From: Desulfobulbus rhabdoformis
Lineage (GTDB): Bacteria; Desulfobacterota; Desulfobulbia; Desulfobulbales; Desulfobulbaceae
Length of the DNA: 64,000 bases
Direction of reading: 5' to 3'
NCBI RefSeq assembly: GCF_016919065.1
Contig: NZ_JAFFQA010000002.1
Coordinates: 1 to 64,000 of the forward strand
This document shows positions 41,724 through 51,065 of this stretch, piece after piece (the first letter of the stretch is position 1; every line of letters begins with the position of its first letter). The position numbers and the translations under genes are program-made. A model generated the notes under the pieces. The model saw only the letters and a program-made list of their open reading frames with translations, searched no databases and was not told the DNA's origin.

Positions 41724-43946
41724 ATGACAGCGAAGAAATACAGGAAAGCGGACGATGTCCAGATTGATGGAAACAAAATCTATAGCCCGGTACGAAAGAA
41801 ATGGTTGCCGTTGACTCCTGAAGAACAGGTGCGGCAACAATATCTCACCGTGTTGATTGATGAATACGGTTTTTCATTAGAACAGATCGATGAAGAGGTC
41901 AACGTCACAGGGCGTGGTGCTGCACAGGCACGGGCAGACTTTCTTATTTGGCGGACAGCCAAGGATAAGTCTGATCAAAAGGCACCTTTCATTGTCGTTG
42001 AGTGTAAATCCGACAACGTCACTATTAAAGCAGCAGATTACGCACAGGGAGAAAACTACGCCCGCATTGCCGATGCCCCTTTTTTTGTGACCCACAACTC
42101 ACGGGAAACAAAATTCTGGCGGGTAAAAAAAGATAAAATGCCCGGCTACATTGAGGAAATTGAAAACATCCCTCATGCCGATGCCTCGGATAAAGAGATC
42201 AAAGAACTTCTATCCAAGCTCCGGGTATTCAAGGAAAAAGAGTTTGCAGATCTGCTGCACCAGTGCCACAACGTTATCCGCAACCGCGAAAAGAAGGACC
42301 CGGCAGCCGCCTTTGACGAAATTGCTAAAATCCTCTTTGTAAAAGTCTGGGTTGAGCGGGAGCTGAGTAAGAAACGGCGGCGCAAAAACCTGTTCAGTGT
42401 GGAGTTTCTAGAAGAACAGATCGGTGACAATCCGCTGGATGTGTTGTTTGGGCAAACCAAGCAGGCCTATTCAACCGATAAAATCTTTGAGGACGAGGAG
42501 CGCATCAACCTGAAGCCGGCCACCGGCATTGAGATTGTTCGCCTGCTGGAAAAATACAATCTCTCCGACACCAGCGAGGATATTAAGGGCGTGGCCTTTG
42601 AACGGTTCCTCGGACGAACCTTTCGAGGTGAAATTGGACAGTTTTTCACGCCCCGCTCCATTGTTGAGTTCATGGTGCACATGGTCGATCCAAAGGAGGG
42701 GGAAATTGTCTGCGATCCAGCCAGCGGTTCCGGCGGTTTTCTGATCCGTGTCTTTGAAATCGTACGTGAGCAGATTCTTGCCGATGCTGATCGGCAATAC
42801 AACGATTTCAAGGCCACACTGGTGAAGGATAAAAAGCTCACTGAAGAGAAGCACGCCGTCCAGCTGCGCCAGAAATTTGATGAAATTCAGCAGACCATTG
42901 ATCAGCGGAAAGTGGATTCTCGAATGTGGAAACTCTCCAACCGCTGCATCTACGGTACTGACGCCAACGACCGTATGGCACGTACCAGCAAAATGAACAT
43001 GATCATGCATGGTGACGGCCACGGCGGGGTACACCACCACGATGGATTTCTCAATGTCAACGGGATTTTTGAAGGGCGCTTTGACATTATCCTCACCAAC
43101 CCGCCCTTCGGCGCCAATGTTGAACCCAGTGATAAAATCACCGCAGAGGAAATCACCGTCTCTCCAGCAGCGGCCAAGCGTTATACCGAGGAATACGGTG
43201 GGCTTTATACCGATGCTCAGGCACGCGTCCGGGCGGCACTGAATAAACCGATTGCCTCGCTTTTTGAACTGCCCAAATCACCAAAAGCGAAGATAAAAAC
43301 CGAAATCCTCTTTATCGAGCGGTGTCTCGACCTGCTCAAGCCGGGCGGTCGCATGGGTATTGTTTTGCCGGAAGGCATCTATAACAATCCGTCATTGGCA
43401 TACGTGCGGCAGTTCACGGAAGACCGCGCCTTCCTGAAGGCTGTTGTCAGCCTGCCGCAGGAAACCTTTGTCAGCTCCGGTGCCAGTGTGAAGTGTTCGC
43501 TGCTCTTTCTGCAGAAATTCACAGAAGAAGAAAAGCAAACGTTTGATGAAACCTATGCAACGGCCAAGGCGGAAATTGATGCCGATTATGCCGACGAAAT
43601 TGCCGTTGAGACCGAGCGACTGGAAGCAGCGATAGCGGGAGCCAAAGCAGAAAAAGATACCGAAGGGCGCAAAAACCTGCAGAAAGAGCTGAAGGATTAC
43701 CTCAAGCACATGGATGAAAAAATGGCGGCCGAGTCGCGCCAACTGCTCAAGGAACGGTTTGATTATCCCATCTTTATGTATGAAGCCGAAAAGGTCGGCA
43801 TTACCGCCACCGGCGACGAGGATCAGAACGAGCTCTATCCACAGCCGAGCGCACTTGAAGGTGCCGAAAAGACCTGCCTGGAATGGTATCGCGAGTTTTC
43901 AGCTGATCCGAAGGCGTTTACTGAGGAAGCGGGAGGTGAAGAGTAG
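41724..43946 (+). CDS. hsdM: Type I restriction-modification methylase with N-terminal HsdR-like nuclease domain
   Basis: A 740-residue N6-adenine methyltransferase. Residues ~30-150 resemble the HSDR_N nuclease-like domain, with a PD-(D/E)XK set visible as Asp72 in RADFLIW and Glu93-Cys-Lys95 in PFIVVECKSD. Residues ~170-560 form the HsdM core, with SAM motif DPASGSGG (~331) and catalytic NPPFGA (~458). A coiled-coil stretch (~600-660) precedes the end. Normal HsdM has ~500 residues without a nuclease part. No separate motor HsdR is found in the window, so restriction, if any, must come from this domain or another protein. It overlaps hsdS by one base. Confidence 0.85.
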   Translation: MTAKKYRKADDVQIDGNKIYSPVRKKWLPLTPEEQVRQQYLTVLIDEYGFSLEQIDEEVNVTGRGAAQARADFLIWRTAKDKSDQKAPFIVVECKSDNVTIKAADYAQGENYARIADAPFFVTHNSRETKFWRVKKDKMPGYIEEIENIPHADASDKEIKELLSKLRVFKEKEFADLLHQCHNVIRNREKKDPAAAFDEIAKILFVKVWVERELSKKRRRKNLFSVEFLEEQIGDNPLDVLFGQTKQAYSTDKIFEDEERINLKPATGIEIVRLLEKYNLSDTSEDIKGVAFERFLGRTFRGEIGQFFTPRSIVEFMVHMVDPKEGEIVCDPASGSGGFLIRVFEIVREQILADADRQYNDFKATLVKDKKLTEEKHAVQLRQKFDEIQQTIDQRKVDSRMWKLSNRCIYGTDANDRMARTSKMNMIMHGDGHGGVHHHDGFLNVNGIFEGRFDIILTNPPFGANVEPSDKITAEEITVSPAAAKRYTEEYGGLYTDAQARVRAALNKPIASLFELPKSPKAKIKTEILFIERCLDLLKPGGRMGIVLPEGIYNNPSLAYVRQFTEDRAFLKAVVSLPQETFVSSGASVKCSLLFLQKFTEEEKQTFDETYATAKAEIDADYADEIAVETERLEAAIAGAKAEKDTEGRKNLQKELKDYLKHMDEKMAAESRQLLKERFDYPIFMYEAEKVGITATGDEDQNELYPQPSALEGAEKTCLEWYREFSADPKAFTEEAGGEE

Positions 43947-45280
43947 TGGAAATCCTCGTTCAAAAATGCCCGAGTTTTTTACTTTGGTCTGAAATCGACA
44001 AATGGACGTCAACTGCCAGCCTGCTGCGTTTTGGAGACTTACCTGAAGGGTGGCGTCTTCGCTCTGTTTATGAATTTGCAACACAGGTTGAAAACAAAGA
44101 GCAGGTTAAAGCAGAACAATCATACAAAATGGCAGGTGTAAGGTGGTATGGAGATGGGGTTTTTCACCGAGAAACAGTTTTGGGAAAAGAGCAAAGTGCT
44201 AACCATCTCTCTTTATTAGTAAAAGGCGCCCTGATTTATAATCGGCTTTTTGCCTGGAAAGAGTCATTTGCTGTTGTAACTCCCGAAAGTGAAGGGCTCT
44301 ATGTCTCAAATGAATTCCCACAGTTTGAAATCGACAAGACTATTACTTCTGCAGAATACATTTACCTGCTCTTCTGTTCAGGAAAAATGATAAAGGCGGT
44401 TAATGCAGCGTCCATTGGTTCCTCAGCAGTAAGCCGTAACCGTTTCAAGGAATCTGATTTTCTAAGTTTCAAAGTCCCCATTCCCCCGCTGCCTGTTCAG
44501 CAAAAAATCGTGGCCTATTGGGAAAAGGCGCAACAAGCTGTCGTTGAAGCAGGATTGGGTAGAAGCCTTCTCATTGCAGAGCTTAACCAATTTATGATCA
44601 AGCAAACGTATAAATATAAGCTACTCCGTGATTCAAAATTATTCAGTGCCAGCTTTTCACAGGCTCCGCAATGGGATGTGAAAGCTGGACGAGCTGCTGT
44701 CTTCAAGGAGGCAAACCCTTCGTTTGTTCGTCTCGGGGATTTTACCGAGGAGTGTGCGGTAATGGTGAAGCCCTGGGAGGAAGAAAAAAAGATTTGGCCG
44801 ATCTATGGAGTGAACAACAAAGGAGGGGTGTTCCTCAGCACAGAACAGGAGACTTCTAAGTTCAACGCCGCTTATAAGCATATTGAAAAGGATTGGTTTT
44901 TCCATAACCCAACCCGCGCCAATGTCGGGTCGCTCGGTATTGTTCCTGAGGTTCATGATGACGCTATAACCAGCCCCGAATACCAAGTATGGAGACTTAC
45001 CGGTGGTTTTAAGCCGGAATTTATGGATCTGCTTATTGGAACCGAATATTTTCTTACACTGGTGAGCTTTAACCGTGTGGGTGGCGTTAAACAGCGAATG
45101 TACTATGCAAACCTCGCCGAGATTCGTTTGCCAATGGTTTCTGAGGAGCGACAAGATGAACTCGTCGACCGAAAACTTAAGCTGGAACAACAACGAACGA
45201 AAGCTGTTCAGGATTTAACGAAGGTTAAAGAGGATGTTGAAAAGCTGATTCTCGGCACTTTATCCGTGGAGGCGCTTTGA
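43946..45280 (+). CDS. hsdS: Type I restriction specificity subunit
   Basis: A 444-residue DNA-recognition subunit with two target-recognition domains. The first spans ~35-185, ending at the helix FKVPIPPLPVQQKIVAYWEKA. The second spans ~250-410, ending ADIRLP-like in LAEIRLPMVSEERQDELV, followed by a coiled coil that spaces the half-sites. It would direct the upstream methylase to a bipartite sequence that cannot be read from the protein. The GTG start at 43946 overlaps the hsdM stop, with GGGAGGTGAA upstream. Confidence 0.85.
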   Translation: MEILVQKCPSFLLWSEIDKWTSTASLLRFGDLPEGWRLRSVYEFATQVENKEQVKAEQSYKMAGVRWYGDGVFHRETVLGKEQSANHLSLLVKGALIYNRLFAWKESFAVVTPESEGLYVSNEFPQFEIDKTITSAEYIYLLFCSGKMIKAVNAASIGSSAVSRNRFKESDFLSFKVPIPPLPVQQKIVAYWEKAQQAVVEAGLGRSLLIAELNQFMIKQTYKYKLLRDSKLFSASFSQAPQWDVKAGRAAVFKEANPSFVRLGDFTEECAVMVKPWEEEKKIWPIYGVNNKGGVFLSTEQETSKFNAAYKHIEKDWFFHNPTRANVGSLGIVPEVHDDAITSPEYQVWRLTGGFKPEFMDLLIGTEYFLTLVSFNRVGGVKQRMYYANLAEIRLPMVSEERQDELVDRKLKLEQQRTKAVQDLTKVKEDVEKLILGTLSVEAL

Positions 45281-46323
45281 TGGAAAAGAAAGCTTCACCT
45301 GAAGATATGAAGCCGCGAAGAGGGCTCCTGCACGATCTGAAATTGCTGATTGCTCAAGGTCGCAGTCAGGCTGTCGCGGCAGTCAACAGCGCTTTGACCA
45401 TCACCTATTGGCACGTGGGAAAACGGATCAACCAAGAGGTGCTGCATGGCGAACGGGCGGAATACGGCAAACAGGTGATCCCTTCTCTGGCAAAGGAACT
45501 GGTTGCGCACTATGGCAAGAGCTTTGAGGCTAGAAATCTGCGGCGAATGATGCAGTTTGCTGAGGTATTTCCTGATTTTGAGATTGTGTCACCGCTGGTG
45601 TCACAATTGAGCTGGACGCATTTCACCATCCTCATGAGTGTGCAAAGCAATGACGCCCGAACATTTTATGCCAACCATGCGATTGAAGGCCAGTGGAGTA
45701 AACGGGAGTTGCAAAACCAGATCGAACGCAAGGCATTTGAACGTGCCGAAATTGCCAATACCAAACTGGCGATGGCAGATGCAGAGCATCTCAGTGGCAA
45801 CTTCAAAGACCCCTACTTTTTGGATTTTCTTGGATTGAAAGACGGATATTTGGAAAACGATCTGGAAAGTGCACTTCTCAAAGAGTTGGAGCTGTTCATC
45901 CTGGAGTTGGGCAAGGGTTTTGCCTTTGTAGAGCGTCAAAAGCGGATGATTATTGACGGAGAGGATTTCTATCTCGACCTGCTGTTTTACCATCGAAAGC
46001 TCAAACGGCTGGTGGCCATTGACCTGAAAATTAGCCGTTTCAAAGCGGCCTTTAAGGGGCCGATGGAGCTTTACCTTAACTGGCTTAACAAATACGAGCG
46101 ACAGAAAAGCGAGGAAACTCCCATTGGTCTGATCCTCTGTGCCGAAGCGGGCGCCGAACAAGTGGAGCTGCTTAACATGCAGAAAGATAACATCATGGTC
46201 GCCGAATATTGGACTGAGCTCCCGCCCAAAAAACTGTTGGAAGAGAAGCTGCATACGGCTCTCATCGAAGTTCGAGAACGAATGAATGAACGAAAGCAAC
46301 TCGGCAGCGGGGAGGAGAACTGA
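45280..46323 (+). CDS. YhcG/DUF1016-type PD-(D/E)XK nuclease-domain protein
   Basis: A 347-residue protein with DUF1016_N (helical; ITYWHVGKRINQEVLHGERAEYGKQ motif region at ~45-70) and the C-terminal YhcG nuclease-like domain. That domain has GKGFAFVERQKR, the acidic DFYLDLLFYHR and AIDLKISRFK, the D...E/D-x-K pattern of the PD-(D/E)XK fold. Such proteins are frequent inside type I restriction operons and may add a nuclease or Holliday-type activity; the biochemical role is not settled. ATG 45280 overlaps the hsdS stop; a TTG three bases earlier is less likely. Confidence 0.82.
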   Translation: MEKKASPEDMKPRRGLLHDLKLLIAQGRSQAVAAVNSALTITYWHVGKRINQEVLHGERAEYGKQVIPSLAKELVAHYGKSFEARNLRRMMQFAEVFPDFEIVSPLVSQLSWTHFTILMSVQSNDARTFYANHAIEGQWSKRELQNQIERKAFERAEIANTKLAMADAEHLSGNFKDPYFLDFLGLKDGYLENDLESALLKELELFILELGKGFAFVERQKRMIIDGEDFYLDLLFYHRKLKRLVAIDLKISRFKAAFKGPMELYLNWLNKYERQKSEETPIGLILCAEAGAEQVELLNMQKDNIMVAEYWTELPPKKLLEEKLHTALIEVRERMNERKQLGSGEEN

Positions 46324-46324
46324 T

Positions 46325-47956
46325 ATGTCACGCGGTCGCCAATATATTCAGTTCGAGGGCTATTTTGCCGGGAGTGTGCTGGGCATCTTTCGTATTATTC
46401 GCGGCTTTGCCGACCTGCGGGATCTGGCGGCGGTTTCCGTTCCCTATGAAATGACCGATCATGAAACCGACGTGCAGCGGGTGACGGGGCATCAGCGGGA
46501 GCTGAATGAAAAGCATGCGTGGGATATCAAGAAATATCTGGAGCAGAGCGATAACCGTTTTCTGCCGGAGGTAGTGTTATCCGCGCGGGTTCCGGTCAAT
46601 CCGATCGACCCGAACCGAGGTCTGGTACTGGAAACCGAAGAACCTGCCAACTCGGTTATTGGTGTGCAAGATGATGAAAGTACGCCCATCTCAATTCGCA
46701 GGCGCTACAGCAGCAAGACTACCCGCATTCAAACCATCAAAATTTCACGGCAGGATCTGGAGCAGGTGAGGAACGACAAGCTGATTCGCCGTATAGATGG
46801 GAATCATCGCTTGGCATTGGCCGAACAGCTACAAGATGCACCGACGGTCCCCTCAAAATACCTCGCCCCCTTCTGCCTCATTTTGCTGGGTGCGACTGGC
46901 GATGAGGCAGATGATTATGCCGAGTCGCTGATTTTCCATACCATCAACAACACGGCCTTGCCTCTTGAGTCGGAACACGGCCTGCGGCTTCTTCTCGGTC
47001 AGGATTCGGCCTATGATATGACTCCGGAGAATGAATTCAATTACAGTCCGGAATTGTACCTGACCCGACTACTCTCCGTTAAACTGCAGGGATTGCCAAA
47101 ACCAGCTCAGGAACGCTTTGGCACAAGACCTCTGACCGCTCTGTGGGAAGCTGCTCGTAATCTGATTCAAATGGACGCAGCTATTGTAGAATCTCAAGCA
47201 TCTCTGGAAACATTTGCAGATGACCTGTTTGCCGGTTTGGCCGATATCATGGTACGACTGACCGTGAATCATCCTTCGCTTTGTAAAACGTATTCCTTCC
47301 TGGAATTAGCTGCTCGTATCTGGCGTGAAACGGAAGGGGACCATAACGACCGTGTGAACAGTTCTGTAAAAACGCTGGATCGTATGGGACGCTGGCTGGG
47401 GGAGGAAGGCATTACTGGTTTACTAAATCCATCTTCTCCAGCGGAGCAGTTAATAACCACGTTCAGAGCTGCTCAGAACCGCATTCCGAAAAAAGTGTTT
47501 CTCGCACGGTGGTATCCACCCGCTGATGCTTTAAATGATGCACACAACAAAGCCAACCTTCGTTTAGCGCAGTTGAGGCAAACATTGGAAAGCTTTGAAC
47601 GTGATTACGGTATTGCATTAGAGTTGGTTGATATGGGGACGGAAGAAGGCGGCACCTTTCCGATTCATGAGAAAATGTATGAAGCCATTGCCGCCTCAGA
47701 AATTATTATCTGCGACCTGACCGGGCACCGTCCCAATGTGTATGTGGAAGCAGGCTACGCACTCAAGCATCATGAACAAAACCGGCTTATTTATCTGTTT
47801 GAACCTCAGGATTCAGGTGACAGGGTTCCATTTGATCTCAACACTTTCAAGTATGTACAGATATCCCAGGCGGCTGAAATACAGGGGAAATTGACCCAGG
47901 AAATCAAAGCGATACTGGAGGATGCAGGCGCTGTATTGGAGAGAGAAACCTCATGA
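46325..47956 (+). CDS. DGQHR-like domain fused to a nucleoside-deoxyribosyltransferase/TIR-like effector domain
   Basis: A 543-residue fusion. The N-terminal ~170 residues resemble DndB-type DGQHR proteins, with the signature seen as RRIDGNHRLALAEQ (~155-168), a ParB/sulfiredoxin-like fold that senses modified DNA in Dnd systems. A helical middle part follows. From ~388 the protein looks like a nucleoside 2-deoxyribosyltransferase/TIR-like domain: KKVFLARWYPP, then SEIIICDLTGHRPNVYVEAG, where the Glu (~475) matches the catalytic Glu of NDT and NADase folds. NAD or nucleotide depletion after sensing is a reasonable inference. It is coupled to both neighbours. Confidence 0.65.
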   Translation: MSRGRQYIQFEGYFAGSVLGIFRIIRGFADLRDLAAVSVPYEMTDHETDVQRVTGHQRELNEKHAWDIKKYLEQSDNRFLPEVVLSARVPVNPIDPNRGLVLETEEPANSVIGVQDDESTPISIRRRYSSKTTRIQTIKISRQDLEQVRNDKLIRRIDGNHRLALAEQLQDAPTVPSKYLAPFCLILLGATGDEADDYAESLIFHTINNTALPLESEHGLRLLLGQDSAYDMTPENEFNYSPELYLTRLLSVKLQGLPKPAQERFGTRPLTALWEAARNLIQMDAAIVESQASLETFADDLFAGLADIMVRLTVNHPSLCKTYSFLELAARIWRETEGDHNDRVNSSVKTLDRMGRWLGEEGITGLLNPSSPAEQLITTFRAAQNRIPKKVFLARWYPPADALNDAHNKANLRLAQLRQTLESFERDYGIALELVDMGTEEGGTFPIHEKMYEAIAASEIIICDLTGHRPNVYVEAGYALKHHEQNRLIYLFEPQDSGDRVPFDLNTFKYVQISQAAEIQGKLTQEIKAILEDAGAVLERETS

Positions 47957-49308
47957 CATTGGGCAGTGACCGCAAACAAAAACTGATTGATCTGGGGCCA
48001 GAAACTCTTGCAGATGCCTTGCTTGATCTTGCCGTTCATTCTGATGAGGCGGATGACCTGATTGAGCAATTGATTGCCACGCCAAAGGAAAATGTTCAGC
48101 GATTTAAGAAGAAGCTGTCTGGTCTGAAGCGACGAAAGCGTTTTATTAGTTGGCGCGAATCAGCAAGTTTTTCCCGTGAGTTGGAAATATTGCTACAGAA
48201 TTTAAAATCTGGCGTGGATGATCCGCTCACCGGCGTTGAACTCGTTGCTGCATTTTATGAGGCCGACAATACCATTTTCGAGATGTGCGATGACTCCAGC
48301 GGCAATATTGGCGATGTGTTCCGTTATGATGCCAAAGAGCTGTTTGTGGACTATGCCAAACGCTGTCCCGCTAAAGAAAAGATTGCGGACATCATTCTCA
48401 AGGTGAATCAAAAGGACAACTACGGTATTCGGGATACTTTGATTGACTGTGCCGGAGAGTGCCTGCCTGAGGATGTTATCAGCACTATGATTGCAACCCT
48501 TCAGAAGTGGGCAGGCAAAGAAAAAGATGAATATGGCAAACGTCATCACCTGATGCTGATCGAATCGCTGGCCAGACAGATAAAGGATGCAAAGCTGTTT
48601 GAAAAGACGCGCATCGCTTCATGGGGAAAGCTGTCCACTGCGGCGCTGATTGATATAGCCCGGGTGTATCTGGAAAGCGGTGATGTTGATACGGCCCATT
48701 CCTGGCTCAAGAAAATTCCCGAAAGCGAAACCTATCAGGCATACGAGCGGGATAAGCTGTTAGAGGAAATCTATCAAAAGCAAGGAGACTCCGAAAAACT
48801 GAAGGAACTCCTGTTCCAGAAATTCAGATCCTATCATTCCATTGACACATTGCAGGCGCTTCTGGATGTCATGGTTCATGGCAAGCGGGATGAAGTTATT
48901 ACCGCTGAAGTGGGGCTGATTTTGGTAAGTGCCACGCTCCGGGAGTCTGATGCTGAGTTTCTGATTTCAATTGGAAAGATCGATGAAGCCGAGGAATACC
49001 TGCTGGGGCTTGCCGAACAGTTCAATGGAGATCATTACGGCAGCCTGCTTTCTCTGGCTGAAACAATGGAAACGGAAAACCGGCATCTCGCTGCCAGCCT
49101 GCTGTACCGCAGTCTGCTTATCTCCATTCTCGAACGTGGGTACACCAAGGCGTATCCCCATGGCATTCGATATCTGAAAAAGTTGGATAAGCTGGCGGTA
49201 AGTATCACCGTCTGGAAAGAATTTGAAAACCACGGAGCTTTTAAAGAACTGATTTATCAGAACCATGGTCGTAAGCATAGCTTCTGGTCAAAATATGAGG
49301 ATCGCTAA
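47953..49308 (+). CDS. DUF6880-like helical repeat protein
   Basis: A 451-residue, almost wholly alpha-helical protein resembling DUF6880. Its C-terminus has LLYRSLLISILERGYTKAYPHG and ends NHGRKHSFW, both as I remember for that family. The middle (~210-330) has TPR-like helix pairs (IARVYLESGDVDTAHSWLKK). No catalytic motif is visible. It overlaps the DGQHR-fusion gene by ATGA and may be its scaffold or a sensor. Homologues occur beside SWIM-domain or restriction genes, with no known function. Confidence 0.6.
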   Translation: MTLGSDRKQKLIDLGPETLADALLDLAVHSDEADDLIEQLIATPKENVQRFKKKLSGLKRRKRFISWRESASFSRELEILLQNLKSGVDDPLTGVELVAAFYEADNTIFEMCDDSSGNIGDVFRYDAKELFVDYAKRCPAKEKIADIILKVNQKDNYGIRDTLIDCAGECLPEDVISTMIATLQKWAGKEKDEYGKRHHLMLIESLARQIKDAKLFEKTRIASWGKLSTAALIDIARVYLESGDVDTAHSWLKKIPESETYQAYERDKLLEEIYQKQGDSEKLKELLFQKFRSYHSIDTLQALLDVMVHGKRDEVITAEVGLILVSATLRESDAEFLISIGKIDEAEEYLLGLAEQFNGDHYGSLLSLAETMETENRHLAASLLYRSLLISILERGYTKAYPHGIRYLKKLDKLAVSITVWKEFENHGAFKELIYQNHGRKHSFWSKYEDR

Positions 49309-49310
49309 TC

Positions 49311-50372
49311 ATGAAAAAAGATAAAACCAAGCAGCTTCAAAAGGCCGGGAAAAAAGAGACATCCATCGTTCGATCTTCAGCCGCTGAATATCTGACCTTT
49401 GTTGCCGCAACTGGTAAAGGCGGTGTTGAGGCAGTCTATGCCGATGAAAACATCTGGCTGTCCCAAAAGATGATGGGCGTGCTCTACGACGTAAACGTGC
49501 GCACGGTGAATGAACACCTGAAAAAAATCTTTGCCGACAGCGAGTTGCAGGAAGATTCAGTTATCCGGAAATTCCGGATAACTGCCACTGATGGCAAGAA
49601 CTACAACACCTTGCACTATAATCTCTCGGCCATCATCGCCGTTGGTTACAAGGTCAACTCCGAACGTGCCGTTCAATTCCGAAAGTGGGCGACCACCATC
49701 ATCAAGGAATACACCATCAAGGCCTATGTGATGGATGATGAGCGCATCAAAAGCGGTGGTTCCATCCTGACGGATCAATATTTTGAAGAGCAGCTGGAGC
49801 GCATCCGGGAAATTCGCCTTTCCGAGCGCAAGTTTTACCAGAAGATCACCGATATTTACGCGACTTCCATTGATTATGATGTAACTGCTCAGGCCACCAA
49901 GCGATTCTTTGCCACGGTGCAGAATAAACTGCATTGGGCCATTCACGGTCAGACGGCTGCCGAAGTAATTGTTGACCGAGCAGATCATCAGAAACAACAC
50001 ATGGGCCTGACCACATGGAAAGATGCTCCAAAAGGTAAAATCCAGAAGTTTGATGTAAGTGTGGCCAAGAATTACCTGACCGAAAACGAAATGGCACAAC
50101 TGACCCGACTGGTGAACGCCTACCTGGATGTGGCTGAGGACATGGCCCTGCGCAAGATGCCGATGACCATGCAGGATTGGGAAACACGCTTGAATAAATT
50201 CATTGAAGCTACCGACCGCGAAATCCTTCAGGACGCTGGAAAAGTTACCGCAGAAATTGCCAAGACCCATGCCGAAAGCGAATTTGAAAAATATCGCATT
50301 GTTCAGGATCGGCTCTTTGAGAGTGACTTTGACCTATTGCTCAAACAGATTGAACACAAGAAGGAAGAATAA
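49311..50372 (+). CDS. rhuM: RhuM-family protein
   Basis: A 353-residue virulence-RhuM protein. The N-terminal half has WLSQKMMGVLYDVNVRTVNE, a DNA-binding-like domain related to phage Bro/KilA-N regulators, and the family core NYNTLHYNLSAIIAVGYKVN-like segment with RFRKWAT-type ending (VQFRKWATTIIKEY). The C-terminal half is helical. RhuM was named from a Salmonella pathogenicity island. It often sits within type I restriction loci, where its function is not known. It begins two bases after the DUF6880 gene and closes the operon. Confidence 0.85.
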   Translation: MKKDKTKQLQKAGKKETSIVRSSAAEYLTFVAATGKGGVEAVYADENIWLSQKMMGVLYDVNVRTVNEHLKKIFADSELQEDSVIRKFRITATDGKNYNTLHYNLSAIIAVGYKVNSERAVQFRKWATTIIKEYTIKAYVMDDERIKSGGSILTDQYFEEQLERIREIRLSERKFYQKITDIYATSIDYDVTAQATKRFFATVQNKLHWAIHGQTAAEVIVDRADHQKQHMGLTTWKDAPKGKIQKFDVSVAKNYLTENEMAQLTRLVNAYLDVAEDMALRKMPMTMQDWETRLNKFIEATDREILQDAGKVTAEIAKTHAESEFEKYRIVQDRLFESDFDLLLKQIEHKKEE

Positions 50373-50490
50373 TCTATCCTGCATAGCAACACGGAGCTGT
50401 GACAAAGCTATGACAACTGCTATGACAGCAACTTGCGACAAAAATTGTGACATGGCCGCTTTCAGACTCGGGTTTCCAGGTCATTACATT

Positions 50491-50522
50491 TGGCCTCCGA
50501 ATGGGAATCGAACCCATGTCCG
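50491..50522 (-). other. tRNA/tmRNA 3'-end fragment (candidate attachment site)
   Basis: Read on the minus strand, the sequence contains a T-arm (ATGGG, loop TTCGATT, CCCAT), then TCGGAGG and CCA. This is the 3' end of a tRNA or tmRNA, but no matching D-arm, anticodon arm or 5' acceptor strand follows upstream within 100 bases. Integrases commonly use such 3' ends, so this may be an att remnant of the island. Confidence 0.5.
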
Positions 50523-50661
50523 TTCTCTGTTTCGGGAAAATGTAGAGAATTAAGTTTCTCTCGGTGTCTGGTAGTCTGAAAGGAATTGATGTGTGTTAAA
50601 ATTTTGAATAAACAGGGTTTACGGATGTATTTTAATTTGGAGAACGAATTGGGGTAAGGCT

Positions 50662-50676
50662 CCGCCGCCTCCACCA
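50662..50676 (+). other. tmRNA-end-like motif (candidate att core)
   Basis: CCGCCGCCTCCACCA is nearly the usual last 15 bases of a bacterial tmRNA gene, again without the rest of the gene. A shorter similar motif GCTCCACCATT lies at 40329-40339, on the other side of the defence operon. If related they would bound a ~10.3-kb element, but the match is short. Confidence 0.3.
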
Positions 50677-50718
50677 TTTTATTGATATCATTGGATTTGT
50701 TCCAGTGAAGCCACATTA

Positions 50719-50808
50719 AAGCCTATCTTTATCCATCCGCGTTATCCGTTAACGTTGAGATTGGACATAAAGATGGGCTTTTCTTTTCTACCTATCTGTG
50801 CCTCCCCC
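50719..50808 (+). repeat. Hairpin repeat, copy 1
   Basis: The arms AAGCCTATCTTTAT and ATAAAGATGGGCTT pair over 14 positions with one G-U pair, and the 3' arm runs into TTTTCTTTTCT. It therefore reads as an intrinsic terminator with a long loop holding CCGTTAACG. A second copy with roughly 85% identity over the first 66 bases lies at 51897. The two flank a single gene. Confidence 0.6.
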
Positions 50809-51065
50809 CCCCAAAAAAAACAAACACTGACAGGAATGCTTTCTGGCTGCTGCTTGTTGCTGAAACCTTTTTTCTGAGACTTTATCGCTATATGTCTACG
50901 GTGTGTGTCTGCTTTTCCGAGTTGCGATATTTTCTATTCATTTGATCCGCAGGTAAGATGCCCCCCAAGAGTATTCAATAAAGAAGAAGGGGAGTTCGGA
51001 ATCCATCTCAGCGTTATAGTTGGATAAAATATATCTTCCTTTAGGGATTATTGATTAAATTTTTC

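Noticed and set aside
50491..50676. Complete tRNA or tmRNA gene
   Set aside because: Only the T-arm/3' end is present. I could not find the D-arm, anticodon arm or tag-peptide region nearby.
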